Of a stretch of DNA of 64,000 nt, positions 52,498 to 60,692 are shown one piece after another (positions within the stretch are counted from its first letter, which is position 1; each line of letters starts with the position of its first letter). The DNA comes from Georgenia subflava (GTDB lineage: Bacteria; Actinomycetota; Actinomycetes; Actinomycetales; Actinomycetaceae): assembly GCF_009193155.1 (NCBI RefSeq), contig NZ_VUKD01000004.1, positions 1 to 64,000 of the forward strand, written 5' to 3'. The translations under genes were made by a program, and so were the position numbers. Under the pieces are notes generated by a model. It worked only from the letters and a program-made list of their open reading frames with translations. It was not told the DNA's origin and did not search any database.

Positions 52498-53670
52498 TCA
52501 GCCGGCCGCAGCCTGCAGCGCCCGGTCCAGGTCCGCCCAGAGGTCCTCGACGTCCTCGATGCCCACGCTCAGGCGCAGCAGGTCCTCGGGCACGGTGGCC
52601 GCCTCGCCCGCGAGCCGGCGACGGCGCTCCAGGCTCGACTCGACCCCGCCGAGACTCGTGGCCGGCACCCACAGCCGGACCGCGCGGGTCAGCGCCTCGG
52701 CCACTGCCGCACCACCGGCCGGCCGCACCGTCAGGATCGAGCCGAAGCCGTTCATGAGGGCGGCGGCCCGCTCGTGCTGCGGGTGGGTGGGCAGTCCGGG
52801 GTGGCGGACCTCGGCCACGAGCGGGTGCTCGGCCAGCCGCTGCGCCAGCTCCAGGGCGGTGGCCTGCGAACGCTCGACCCGCAGCGCGAGCGTGCGCAGC
52901 CCGCGCAGCGCGAGCCAGGCCTCCCACGGCCCGGCGATGGCGCCGCCCGTCGTGCGCCGGGCGTGCAGGCGCCCGCGCAGGTCGGGGTCGTCGGAGACGG
53001 CCGCCCCGAGGAGGACGTCGGAGTGCCCGGCGAGGTACTTCGTCACCGAGTGCACGACGACGTCGGCGCCCTGGGCCAGCGGCCGCTGCCCCAGCGGGGT
53101 GGCGAAGGTGTTGTCGACGACGGTCAGGACGCCGGCGGCCCGGGCCGCGGCGGTCAGCGCGGGGATGTCGGCGACCTCGAGCATGGGGTTGGTGGGCGAC
53201 TCGATCCACAGCACGCTCGCCGGCACCTCGCCCGCCGGGGCCAGCGCGGCGACGACGGCGTCGGTGTCGGCGATGTCCACCTCGCGCAGCGCCCCGCCCT
53301 CGCGGGCGACCTGCTCGGACGCCGCGTTCAGGGTCGCCAGGTACGCGTGCCGCGGGGCGACGATCGCGGTGCCCGGGGCGGCCAGCCGGAGCACGGCGTC
53401 GATCGCCGCCATGCCGGAGGCGTAGACCAGTGCGGGCAGCGTCGAGCCCTCAAGCGCACCGATGGCCTCCTCGAGCGGCAGCCAGGTGTCGGTGTTGTAC
53501 CGGGTGTACATCATCTCCGCCCCCGGCGTGCCGGTGGAGACGTACGTGCTCGAGAGCACCACCGGCGGGTTCACCGGCTCGCCCTGCCCGCGCGGCGGGC
53601 GTCCGGCCGCGACGGCGGTCGTGGCCGGTGCGAGGCCGGCGAGGTCGGGGTGCGTGCTCTCGGTGGTCAC
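52498..53670 (-). CDS. Cystathionine gamma-synthase/lyase family enzyme
   Basis: 390 aa Cys/Met metabolism PLP enzyme. PLP Lys211 in SVTKYLAGHSD; earlier YASGMAAIDAVL near 83; the substrate-specificity Arg/Tyr region MYTRYNTDTWLPLEEAI near 54. It could be cystathionine gamma-synthase, gamma-lyase or methionine gamma-lyase; the active-site loop does not decide which. GTG 53670. A tandem repeat array separates it from the ABC genes upstream. Confidence 0.88.
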   Translation of the reverse strand: MTTESTHPDLAGLAPATTAVAAGRPPRGQGEPVNPPVVLSSTYVSTGTPGAEMMYTRYNTDTWLPLEEAIGALEGSTLPALVYASGMAAIDAVLRLAAPGTAIVAPRHAYLATLNAASEQVAREGGALREVDIADTDAVVAALAPAGEVPASVLWIESPTNPMLEVADIPALTAAARAAGVLTVVDNTFATPLGQRPLAQGADVVVHSVTKYLAGHSDVLLGAAVSDDPDLRGRLHARRTTGGAIAGPWEAWLALRGLRTLALRVERSQATALELAQRLAEHPLVAEVRHPGLPTHPQHERAAALMNGFGSILTVRPAGGAAVAEALTRAVRLWVPATSLGGVESSLERRRRLAGEAATVPEDLLRLSVGIEDVEDLWADLDRALQAAAG

Positions 53671-53721
53671 CTGCCCAGGCTAGGCCGCGTCGTCGCGGCG
53701 ACGTCGCGACCGTCCATCGCG

Positions 53722-53840
53722 GGCTGGTCGGCCGGGGACGACCTCGGGGCCGGTCACGCGGGGACGACCTCGTAGGGCTGGTCGGCCGGGGGAAGACGTC
53801 GCGGGGTGGTCAGCGGGGGACGACCTCGCGGGCTGGTCAG
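53722..53840. repeat. 26-29-bp tandem repeat between transsulfuration gene and ABC permease
   Basis: About 4.4 imperfect copies of ggctggtcggccggggacga plus 8 nt. The last copy overlaps the permease stop codon. Confidence 0.8.
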
Positions 53841-55498
53841 CTGACGACGTCCCGACGGCGCAGCCCGAGGAACCCGGCCGTGGCGAGTGCCGCGGCGACG
53901 GCCAGCATGATGAGGAGCGGCGCGGCCTCGAGCTCCCCGGCCGGCACGAGCGGGGTGTGCGAGAGCGGCGAGAGGTCCGCCGCCCAGCCCGGCAGGTCCA
54001 GCAGGGAGCCGAGGAAGCCGACGATCGCGACCCACACGACGAGCACCCACGCGAGCGCAGCCGCCCGCGGGACCAGCCCGTACAGCGCGACGGCGACCGC
54101 TCCGACGAGCAGGACCGCGGGCACGTAGGCCAGGGACGCCGCCGCCAGTCTGCCCACCCACGACCCGTCGCCGGTGACGGCGGCGACGCCGATCCCCACG
54201 CCGAGGCCGAGCGTGAGGAGCACGAGCACCGTCTCCACCGCGACGACGGCGAGCCAGCCGGCGAGCAGCCGGGGCCGCGAGCTGCCGGTGACCAGGACCG
54301 CCTCCACCCGGCCCGCCTCCTCCTCGGTGCGCAGCCGCAGCACCCCGGAGACCACGAGGGCGACCGGACCGATCACGAGGAAGGAGAGCATGGCGCTCGC
54401 GAACGACGTCGTGAGGTCGTCCAGATCCGCCACCCCGAACCACTCGCCGAGGTCGGGTATCTCCTCGATCATGCCCTCGAGCGAGTTCGCCAGCGCTCCG
54501 AAGGCGATCGCGAAGAGGAACAGCCCGATCGCCCAGCCGAGGAACGTCCCGGAGACGAGCCGCCGCGCGAGGCCGGCCGGCGAGAGCAGGGACGACGACG
54601 CCGACGCCGGTCCCGGCCGGGCGGGGCGCAGCCCGGCCCCGAGGTCGCGCCGCTGGGCGAGGACGACGGCGAGGACGAGCAGCAGCAGGGTGGCGACGGC
54701 GGAGAGCGCGAGCGGCCACCACCGCAGGTCGACGAAGACCCGCGTCTGCTGCGCCCACGCGAGCGGCGAGAACCAGGAGAGCCAGGAGCCCTGGTTGTCG
54801 ATGACGTCGCCCACCCCGCGGACGATGAAGGCCACCGCGAGGACGCCCATGGCGAGGCCGGAGGCAGTGCGGGCGTGCTCGGTCAGCTGCGCCGTCACCG
54901 CCGCGACCGCGCCGAAGACCAGGCCGGTCAGCGCCGTCGCGAGCCCCATGGCAGCGGAGTCCACGACCGCCATCCCGGTGCCGGTGAGCGCCGCGACGAC
55001 GGCGACGGCCACGGCGAGGTTGGCCAGGGCCACGGTGACCAGGGCCGCCGTCGCCGGGGCGAACCGGCCCACCGGCAGGGCCCGCAGCAGCTCCAGGCGG
55101 CCGGACTCCTCCTCTGCGCGGGTGTGCCGCACCACGAGCAGCACGCTCATGATCGCCGCGGCCAGGTAGATGTAGAGGGCGAGCTCGTTGGCGAGCATGG
55201 CCCCGAACGTGTAGTTGTCGGCGGCGAACAACGGTCCGGTCATCATGACGGCGGACGGGTTGGACAGCAGGGCGGCGCGGGCCTGCAGCGACTCCGGGGT
55301 GGGGTAGGTGACCTCGAGCGAGGCGACGGAGCCCGCGACGAGGACGGCGAACGCCAGCGTCCACACGATGATCCGCACGCGGTCGACCCGCAGGAACAGC
55401 CGCAGCAGACCGGCGGTGCCGGTCCAGGGCTCCGGACGGGTGTCGACGCTCGGGCCAGGGAGGACGGTCGCGACGCGGTCGCTGGTGGGAGCGGTCAT
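53837..55498 (-). CDS. ABC exporter permease, polyketide/antibiotic-export type
   Basis: 553 aa with about 12 transmembrane helices in two homologous halves, joined by a cytoplasmic loop around 300-325 (RDLGAGLRPARPGPASA). EEESGRLELLRALPVGR and EEEAGRVEAVLVTGSSRPR are the paired conserved loops of the antibiotic-exporter permease group. Substrate unknown. The ATG overlaps the ATPase stop by 4 nt. Downstream of the TetR-type gene in the same direction. Confidence 0.88.
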   Translation of the reverse strand: MTAPTSDRVATVLPGPSVDTRPEPWTGTAGLLRLFLRVDRVRIIVWTLAFAVLVAGSVASLEVTYPTPESLQARAALLSNPSAVMMTGPLFAADNYTFGAMLANELALYIYLAAAIMSVLLVVRHTRAEEESGRLELLRALPVGRFAPATAALVTVALANLAVAVAVVAALTGTGMAVVDSAAMGLATALTGLVFGAVAAVTAQLTEHARTASGLAMGVLAVAFIVRGVGDVIDNQGSWLSWFSPLAWAQQTRVFVDLRWWPLALSAVATLLLLVLAVVLAQRRDLGAGLRPARPGPASASSSLLSPAGLARRLVSGTFLGWAIGLFLFAIAFGALANSLEGMIEEIPDLGEWFGVADLDDLTTSFASAMLSFLVIGPVALVVSGVLRLRTEEEAGRVEAVLVTGSSRPRLLAGWLAVVAVETVLVLLTLGLGVGIGVAAVTGDGSWVGRLAAASLAYVPAVLLVGAVAVALYGLVPRAAALAWVLVVWVAIVGFLGSLLDLPGWAADLSPLSHTPLVPAGELEAAPLLIMLAVAAALATAGFLGLRRRDVVS

Positions 55499-56412
55499 CG
55501 GGCCGGTACCTCCTCGGCGGCGATCTCGTCGCCGTAGTGGCGCATGAAGAGCTCCTCCAGCGACGGCGGGGTGATGGTGAGGTTCTCGACACCGGCGTCG
55601 GTGAGCAGGCGCAGCACGTCGTTGACGTGGGAGTTGTCCACGTCGAACTGCAGCCGCGGGCCGTCGGCGGCGAGGTCGTGCACGCCCGTGGCGGCGGCCA
55701 GCGCGGCCGGGTCGGCGACCGTCGTCACGGTCACGGTGGAGCGCGTCAGGTGGCGCAGCTCGGCGAGGGTGCCGGACTCCACGTCCCGTCCGCCCCGGAT
55801 GATGGTGACCGTGTCGCAGAGCTTCTCCACCTCGGCGAGGATGTGGCTGGAGAGCAGCACGGTGCGGCCGGCGTCGCGCAGCCTGCGGACCTCGTCGGTG
55901 AAGACGGCCTCCATGAGCGGGTCGAGGCCGGACGTGGGTTCGTCGAGGAGGTAGAGCTCGGCGTCGGCGGCCAGCGCCGCCACGAGCGCCACCTTCTGCC
56001 GGTTGCCCTTGGAGTAGGTGCGCGCCTTCTTGGTGGGGTCGAGCTCGAAGCGCTCGAGCAGCTCCTGACGGCGTCGACGGTGCGGCTCGCCGCCGTGCAG
56101 GCGGGTCAGCACGTCGATCGCCTCGCCGCCGCTGAGGTTCGGCCACAGGCTGGTGTCGCCGGCGACGTAGGCGATGCGCCGGTGGACGGCGACGGCGTCC
56201 TGCCACGGGTCCATGCCGAGGACCCGGGCCGAGCCGGAGTCGGCGCGGAGCATCCCCAGCAGCACGCGGATCGTGGTGGACTTCCCGGCCCCGTTGGGGC
56301 CGAGGAAGCCGGCCACCTCGCCCGCCCGGACCGTCAGGGAGAAGCCGTCCAGGGCGCGGGTGGTGCCGAAGGTCTTGGTCAGGTCGTGGGTCTCGATGGC
56401 GATGTCTGCCAT
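55495..56412 (-). CDS. ABC exporter ATP-binding protein
   Basis: 305 aa. Walker A GPNGAGKST near 40-48, a signature region altered to YSKGNRQKVAL near 135, as is common in this exporter group, Walker B ELYLLDEPTSGLDP near 155, and a regulatory C-terminal domain. It pairs with the permease at 53837. ATG 56412; 24 nt separate it from the TetR-type gene upstream, so the three form one operon. Confidence 0.93.
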   Translation of the reverse strand: MADIAIETHDLTKTFGTTRALDGFSLTVRAGEVAGFLGPNGAGKSTTIRVLLGMLRADSGSARVLGMDPWQDAVAVHRRIAYVAGDTSLWPNLSGGEAIDVLTRLHGGEPHRRRRQELLERFELDPTKKARTYSKGNRQKVALVAALAADAELYLLDEPTSGLDPLMEAVFTDEVRRLRDAGRTVLLSSHILAEVEKLCDTVTIIRGGRDVESGTLAELRHLTRSTVTVTTVADPAALAAATGVHDLAADGPRLQFDVDNSHVNDVLRLLTDAGVENLTITPPSLEELFMRHYGDEIAAEEVPAR

Positions 56413-56436
56413 GGGGTTTCCGATCGTGGGTGGTGG

Positions 56437-57144
56437 TCAGTCTGCCCGCGAGCCGTCGGTGGCCGCGGCCGGGCCGGAGGCGCCGGCCGGCGCACCGGCC
56501 GGGCGGGCGGCGAGGTAGCTGTCGAGCAGCGTCGAGTCGGTCAGGAGCGGCTCGGTGTACATCTCCAGGAGCGGGGGGATGATGCGTTCGGAGTAGGCGG
56601 CGAGCCACACCGGGAGCTCGTCGAGGTCCAGGTGGTCCTGCTGGGCCGGGAGCTGGAGCAGCAAGGCGCCGAGCGACTGCTCGGCCAGCACCCGGGCGCG
56701 GGCCTCGGGGTATCGGCTGGGCCGGACGGTGCCCGCCTCCTCGGCGTCGTGCAGGTAGCCGACGGCGTCCGCGACGATGTGGTCGATGAACTGTGCGGAG
56801 ACCGCGCCACCGGCCTGGAGGCAGCGGAGCACGTACCCGACGAACGGGGCGTAGCCCTCGATCCGTGCGAGCTGGGCCAGCAGCGCACCGGTGTTGCCCG
56901 GCGTGCCGAGCACCGACGCCTTGTCCTGGCGGATCTGCGCGAGCACGTGCTCGTCGCACGCCTCTCGCAGCCCCGTGCGGGAGCCGAAGTGGTGCAGGAT
57001 CAGGCCCGCGCTGACCCCGGCGTCGGCCGCCACCGCCCGGAGCGGCGCGGACATGCCGTCCATCGCGAAGCGGCGCACGGCCGCGTCCCGGATCCGCGCC
57101 CGGGCTGTCAGGTCGGTCGAGCCCGCGCGGGTGGTTGAATGCAT
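56437..57144 (-). CDS. TetR-family regulator of the ABC exporter
   Basis: 235 aa. The N-terminal helix-turn-helix (about 15-60, RIRDAAVRRFAMDG...VSAGLILHHFGSRTGLR) is TetR-type; the C-terminal ligand domain is followed by a Pro/Ala/Gly tail. It likely represses its own operon and senses the exported compound. ATG 57144 has TAGCGT 7 nt upstream, so leaderless; direct repeats flank that box. Confidence 0.9.
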   Translation of the reverse strand: MHSTTRAGSTDLTARARIRDAAVRRFAMDGMSAPLRAVAADAGVSAGLILHHFGSRTGLREACDEHVLAQIRQDKASVLGTPGNTGALLAQLARIEGYAPFVGYVLRCLQAGGAVSAQFIDHIVADAVGYLHDAEEAGTVRPSRYPEARARVLAEQSLGALLLQLPAQQDHLDLDELPVWLAAYSERIIPPLLEMYTEPLLTDSTLLDSYLAARPAGAPAGASGPAAATDGSRAD

Positions 57145-57171
57145 GTTCAGTACGCTACACACGTGTTCAGT
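57144..57171. promoter_or_regulatory. TetR promoter/operator with direct repeats
   Basis: TGTTCAGT occurs at 57144-57151 and again at 57164-57171, exactly 20 bp apart, flanking the minus-strand -10 box TAGCGT (57157-57152). ACACGTGT (57158-57165) is a palindrome between them. Confidence 0.55.
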
Positions 57172-57257
57172 GGGTGTCCAGAGCTTTGCTCCTCCCGCCT
57201 CCACGCCGGGCGCTCCGTGCGGGCCGGCGTCGGTCGGCGACGGTAACCTCGCTGGCG

Positions 57258-58418
57258 ATGGACACCCACCACGCATCCGAGCCCGCCCTCGTCCCCGAGC
57301 CGTCCGGCGGCGCGTCCGACGCGAAGGTGCGTGTCGCCGTCGTCTTCGGCGGGCGCAGCGGCGAGCACCCCGTCAGCTGCGCCACCGCCGCGGGCGTGCT
57401 GCGCGCCATCGACCGCGAGCGGTACGACGTGCTGCCGGTGGGGATCACGCGGGCGGGGGAGTGGGTCCTGGTGCCCGACGACCCGACCCTGCTCGAGGGC
57501 GGCCGCGCCGAGATCACCGCCGCCGACGCCCAGGTCCTCGTCCCGCTCGGCGCCGCCCCGGGGCCGCTCGTGGTGGCCGCCCCAGGGCAGGTGCCGCGCG
57601 AGCTCGGCACCGTCGACGTCGTCCTGCCGCTGCTGCACGGCCCCTTCGGCGAGGACGGCACCCTGCAGGGCCTGCTGGAGATGGCCGGCGTGCGCTACGT
57701 CGGGTCCGGTGTGCTCGCCTCCGCGGCCGCCATGGACAAGCACTACATGAAGGTGGTCCTGGCCGGCCACGGCCTGCCGGTGGGGCCGTACACGGTCATC
57801 ACCCCGCGGCTGTGGCGCACCGACCGGGCCCGGGCGCTCGACGCCGTCGCCTCGCTCGGGTTCCCCGTGTTCGTGAAGCCGGCCCGGGCGGGCTCCTCCC
57901 TGGGGATCACGCGGGTCGAGCGGGCCGAGGACGTCGAGGCCGCCGTCGAGGAGGCCCAGCGGCACGACCCCAAGGTGGTCGTCGAGGCCGGTATCCCCGG
58001 CCGCGAGATCGAGTGCGCAGTCCTCCAGGGCCGCGGCGACGACGCCCCGCGCGCCTCCGTGCCGGGCGAGGTCGTCCTGGACGCGCCGGCCGCCGGGTTC
58101 TACGACTACGAGACGAAGTACCTCGACACCGCACCGCTGACGATGTCCGTGCCCGCCGAGCTGCCGGCAGAGGTCGCCGAGCGGGTGCGCACCCTGGCCG
58201 GGGAGTGCTTCGAGGCGCTCGGCTGCGAGGGCCTCGCGCGCGTCGACTTCTTCTACACCGACCGTGGCGAGGTCGTGGTGAACGAGGTCAACACCATGCC
58301 CGGGTTCACCCCGTTCTCGATGTACCCGCTGCTGTGGGAGAGGTCCGGGCTGCCCTACCCCGAGCTGCTCGACGAGCTCATCACGCTCGCGCTCGAGCGT
58401 CCCGCCGGTCTGCGCTGA
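57258..58418 (+). CDS. ddl: D-alanine-D-alanine ligase
   Basis: 386 aa ATP-grasp enzyme. VRVAVVFGGRSGEHPVS near 23 is the Ddl N-terminal block; LPLLHGPFGEDGTLQG near 118, the ATP-grasp Lys-containing FVKPARAGSSLGI near 208, and EVNTMPGFTPFSMYP near 340 carry the Mg and D-Ala sites. It makes the D-Ala-D-Ala dipeptide for peptidoglycan. The Phe in GPFGEDG in place of Tyr-type residues is not a clear D-Lac signature. ATG 57258; TAACCT lies 8 nt upstream. Confidence 0.95.
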   Translation: MDTHHASEPALVPEPSGGASDAKVRVAVVFGGRSGEHPVSCATAAGVLRAIDRERYDVLPVGITRAGEWVLVPDDPTLLEGGRAEITAADAQVLVPLGAAPGPLVVAAPGQVPRELGTVDVVLPLLHGPFGEDGTLQGLLEMAGVRYVGSGVLASAAAMDKHYMKVVLAGHGLPVGPYTVITPRLWRTDRARALDAVASLGFPVFVKPARAGSSLGITRVERAEDVEAAVEEAQRHDPKVVVEAGIPGREIECAVLQGRGDDAPRASVPGEVVLDAPAAGFYDYETKYLDTAPLTMSVPAELPAEVAERVRTLAGECFEALGCEGLARVDFFYTDRGEVVVNEVNTMPGFTPFSMYPLLWERSGLPYPELLDELITLALERPAGLR

Positions 58419-58516
58419 GGCCTCCTGCGGCGGTGCGCCGGGCTGCGCGAACGGTCCACCCGGTCCGTCGCGGGCGCTTGGGCACGCGCTGATCCCCGGA
58501 TGCCGCGGCTGCGGGG

Positions 58517-59923
58517 TCAGTCGTCCCGGTCGTCCCGGTCGCCGTCCCGTGTCATCGCATCGAGCACCAGGTCGTGGATGTCGGTGCTGTGGGTGACGCG
58601 CGTCATCGCCGAGGCGCCGGGTCCCTCCGCGGTCACCGGGACGGCCGCCGCGGTGTGCCAGCCGGTCGTCCAGTCGACGGTGATCGTGAGGTCCGTCCCC
58701 ACGAGAGGGATCACACCGTCCGCCGCCCGGTCGGGGCCGTCGTCGGAGTTCGCCGGGTCGACGGTCTCGCTCGGGTGGGCACGCGTCTCGTGGTCGACGA
58801 GGTCGGCGGCGACGCTGCCCGTCCCGTCGACGAGGGTGGGCGCGAGAACTCCCGGCCCGCTCTCGACCTGGTCGAGCGGCCCGCTCTCGACCAGGTCGAC
58901 CACGAGGCCCCCCGTCTCGTGGTCGCCGACCACCACCACGAGAGTGTCGCCACGGTCGGCCGCGAAGTCACGGACCACCGCCACGGCCGCCTCCAACGCG
59001 CGTCCCGCCTCGACCACCATTGCCGCGTCGGCGTCGTGAGCCATGGCGTCGATGCCCTCCTCCTCGAGCAGGAGGAAGAACCCGTCCCGGTCCCGGGAGA
59101 GGACGTCGAGCGCCTTCGCCGCCATGACGTGCACCGGGACGGAGGGGTCGTACGCGGCGCCGTCACCCTCGCCGGCGTGCTCGAACATCTCCTCGTTCGC
59201 GAACAGGCCGAGCAGCTTGTCCTCGGCAGCGGCGGCGAGCTCGTCGCCGTCGCTGACGTAGGCGTAGCCGAGGACCTGTGCCCGGGCGACGAGGTCACCG
59301 GCCGTCCCCCTGCTCTCCTCCGCCGGGTCGGCCGGTGGGTTGTCCCGCCACCGGCCCGCGTCGCCCGCCGGGTACCACCAGTCCTCGCCGCCGCCGAGGA
59401 CGACGTCGACCTCGCTCTCCTCGAGGTACTGCCGGGCGATCTCGCTGTGGTCGCCGCGGTCGGGCGTGTGCGAGGCGAACGAGGCCGGTGTGGCGTCGGT
59501 GACCTGCGACGTCGTCACGAGACCGGTCGCCTTGCCCAGGTCCGCGGCGAGCTCGAGCAGGGTGCGCACCGGGTTGCCCTCGACGTCGACGGCGATCGCC
59601 CCGTTGTCGGTGCGCACGCCGGTCGAGAACGCCGTGGCTGTGGCAGCCGAGTCGGTCGCCACGTCGTCGGGGTCGACGGGATCGGTGCGTGCCCAGCCGC
59701 GGTACCGCAGCCGGTCCATCTCTAGCACGCCGCCGGGGCCGACGGTCGCCAGCCGGATGAGCTCGCGGTGCGCGGCTCCCATGCCGTCACCGACGACGAA
59801 GACGACGTTCCGGGCGGGCCGACCGTCGTCCCGGTCCGCCCCTGCGGCACCGGCAGCGAGGAGCACGACGGCGAGGCCCGATCCGAGCGACCGCAGCGCC
59901 GCGGTGCGTGTCGAGCGCATCAT
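58517..59923 (-). CDS. Alkaline phosphatase
   Basis: 468 aa. A signal peptide (about 1-29), metal ligand Asp46 in VVGDGMG, catalytic Ser92 in TDSAATATAFSTG, GDHETGGLVV near 330 and the C-terminal TGWHTAAAVPV zinc site match the PhoA family. It would hydrolyse phosphomonoesters outside the cell. A very acidic tail (GDRDDRDD) ends it. No Pho-box-like repeats were seen upstream. ATG 59923 is followed by a second ATG. It interrupts the ddl-DUF3515-thiL order. Confidence 0.92.
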   Translation of the reverse strand: MMRSTRTAALRSLGSGLAVVLLAAGAAGADRDDGRPARNVVFVVGDGMGAAHRELIRLATVGPGGVLEMDRLRYRGWARTDPVDPDDVATDSAATATAFSTGVRTDNGAIAVDVEGNPVRTLLELAADLGKATGLVTTSQVTDATPASFASHTPDRGDHSEIARQYLEESEVDVVLGGGEDWWYPAGDAGRWRDNPPADPAEESRGTAGDLVARAQVLGYAYVSDGDELAAAAEDKLLGLFANEEMFEHAGEGDGAAYDPSVPVHVMAAKALDVLSRDRDGFFLLLEEEGIDAMAHDADAAMVVEAGRALEAAVAVVRDFAADRGDTLVVVVGDHETGGLVVDLVESGPLDQVESGPGVLAPTLVDGTGSVAADLVDHETRAHPSETVDPANSDDGPDRAADGVIPLVGTDLTITVDWTTGWHTAAAVPVTAEGPGASAMTRVTHSTDIHDLVLDAMTRDGDRDDRDD

Positions 59924-60072
59924 CGCCCGCTCTCCCTGTGTCGTGGACGCGGAGTCCGCCGCGGCCTGCTGGCCCTCGCCAGGGCCGTCACGCCCGCGGC
60001 CGGCCTGACCGTCCGACGGTACGTCGCAGGACGACGCCGGCAACCGGTGCCCGCCGGTGCGCCCGTGCGTCG

Positions 60073-60669
60073 TCAGGAGATGTCGGTCGCACCCACGCAG
60101 AACCGCTCCGCCGTGCTGAGCTCGACCGCCTCGGCGAGGTCCACGAGGAAGGCCGTCGGCTGGCCCGACACCTGCTCGACCGGCACGACCACCTCGACCG
60201 CCGGCTCGCGGCCGTAGGTCACGAAGCTCCACGACCCCTGCCCCTGCCGGGCGTGCTCCGGCAGGTCCGGGTCGTCGCCCTCGAGCGCGATCCAGTCCAC
60301 GAAGGTGCCGTCGGCGTTCTCGACGTTCAGGCACCGGTCCGTGGTCGGGCCGGGCGGGGTGACGCCGCAGCGCACCGTCACCGCCGGGTCGCCCCAGGCG
60401 GTGGTGGCCTGGGCGGTGGTCGAGCGCCGCTCCAGCCCGCCGAGGGAGTCCGGGGTGGCCATGATGATCCGCGCACAGGTGGGATCGGCGGCGAGCTCGC
60501 CGGGCGGCAGGTCCGCGGGGGAGGAGCACCCGGCGAGCACGATGCCGGTGGCGACGGCGGCCGTCACGGTCCGCCGTCGCGCACGTCGCCCGCGGATGGG
60601 CAGGTCCGCTCGCAGCCGGATGGCGGTGGGACGATCGGGGTCCGGCCGGGTGGAGGGTCGTGCGGGCAC
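60073..60669 (-). CDS. DUF3515 lipoprotein
   Basis: 198 aa. An Arg-rich start, hydrophobic stretch TVTAAVATGIVLAGC with a lipobox LAGC (Cys about 48), and the DUF3515 domain (PTCARIIMATPD near 62, AVTVRCGV near 97, DRCLNVENADGTFVDWIAL). The family lies beside thiL and ddl in most actinobacteria; function unknown. GTG 60669 with TACAGT 6 nt upstream on the minus strand. Four cysteines suggest disulfides outside the membrane. Confidence 0.85.
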   Translation of the reverse strand: MPARPSTRPDPDRPTAIRLRADLPIRGRRARRRTVTAAVATGIVLAGCSSPADLPPGELAADPTCARIIMATPDSLGGLERRSTTAQATTAWGDPAVTVRCGVTPPGPTTDRCLNVENADGTFVDWIALEGDDPDLPEHARQGQGSWSFVTYGREPAVEVVVPVEQVSGQPTAFLVDLAEAVELSTAERFCVGATDIS

Positions 60670-60675
60670 GCTGCC

Positions 60676-60685
60676 ACTGTACGGT
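60676..60685. promoter_or_regulatory. Overlapping divergent -10 boxes (DUF3515 / thiL)
   Basis: Minus-strand TACAGT (60681-60676) is 6 nt before the DUF3515 GTG. Plus-strand TACGGT (60680-60685) is 7 nt before the thiL GTG. They share the TA at 60680-60681, and only 23 bp separate the two coding regions. Confidence 0.65.
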
Positions 60686-60692
60686 GACGGGC

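Noticed and set aside
59924-60072. Pho box upstream of alkaline phosphatase
   Set aside because: No pair of PhoP-type direct repeats was seen; phosphate control cannot be claimed from sequence.
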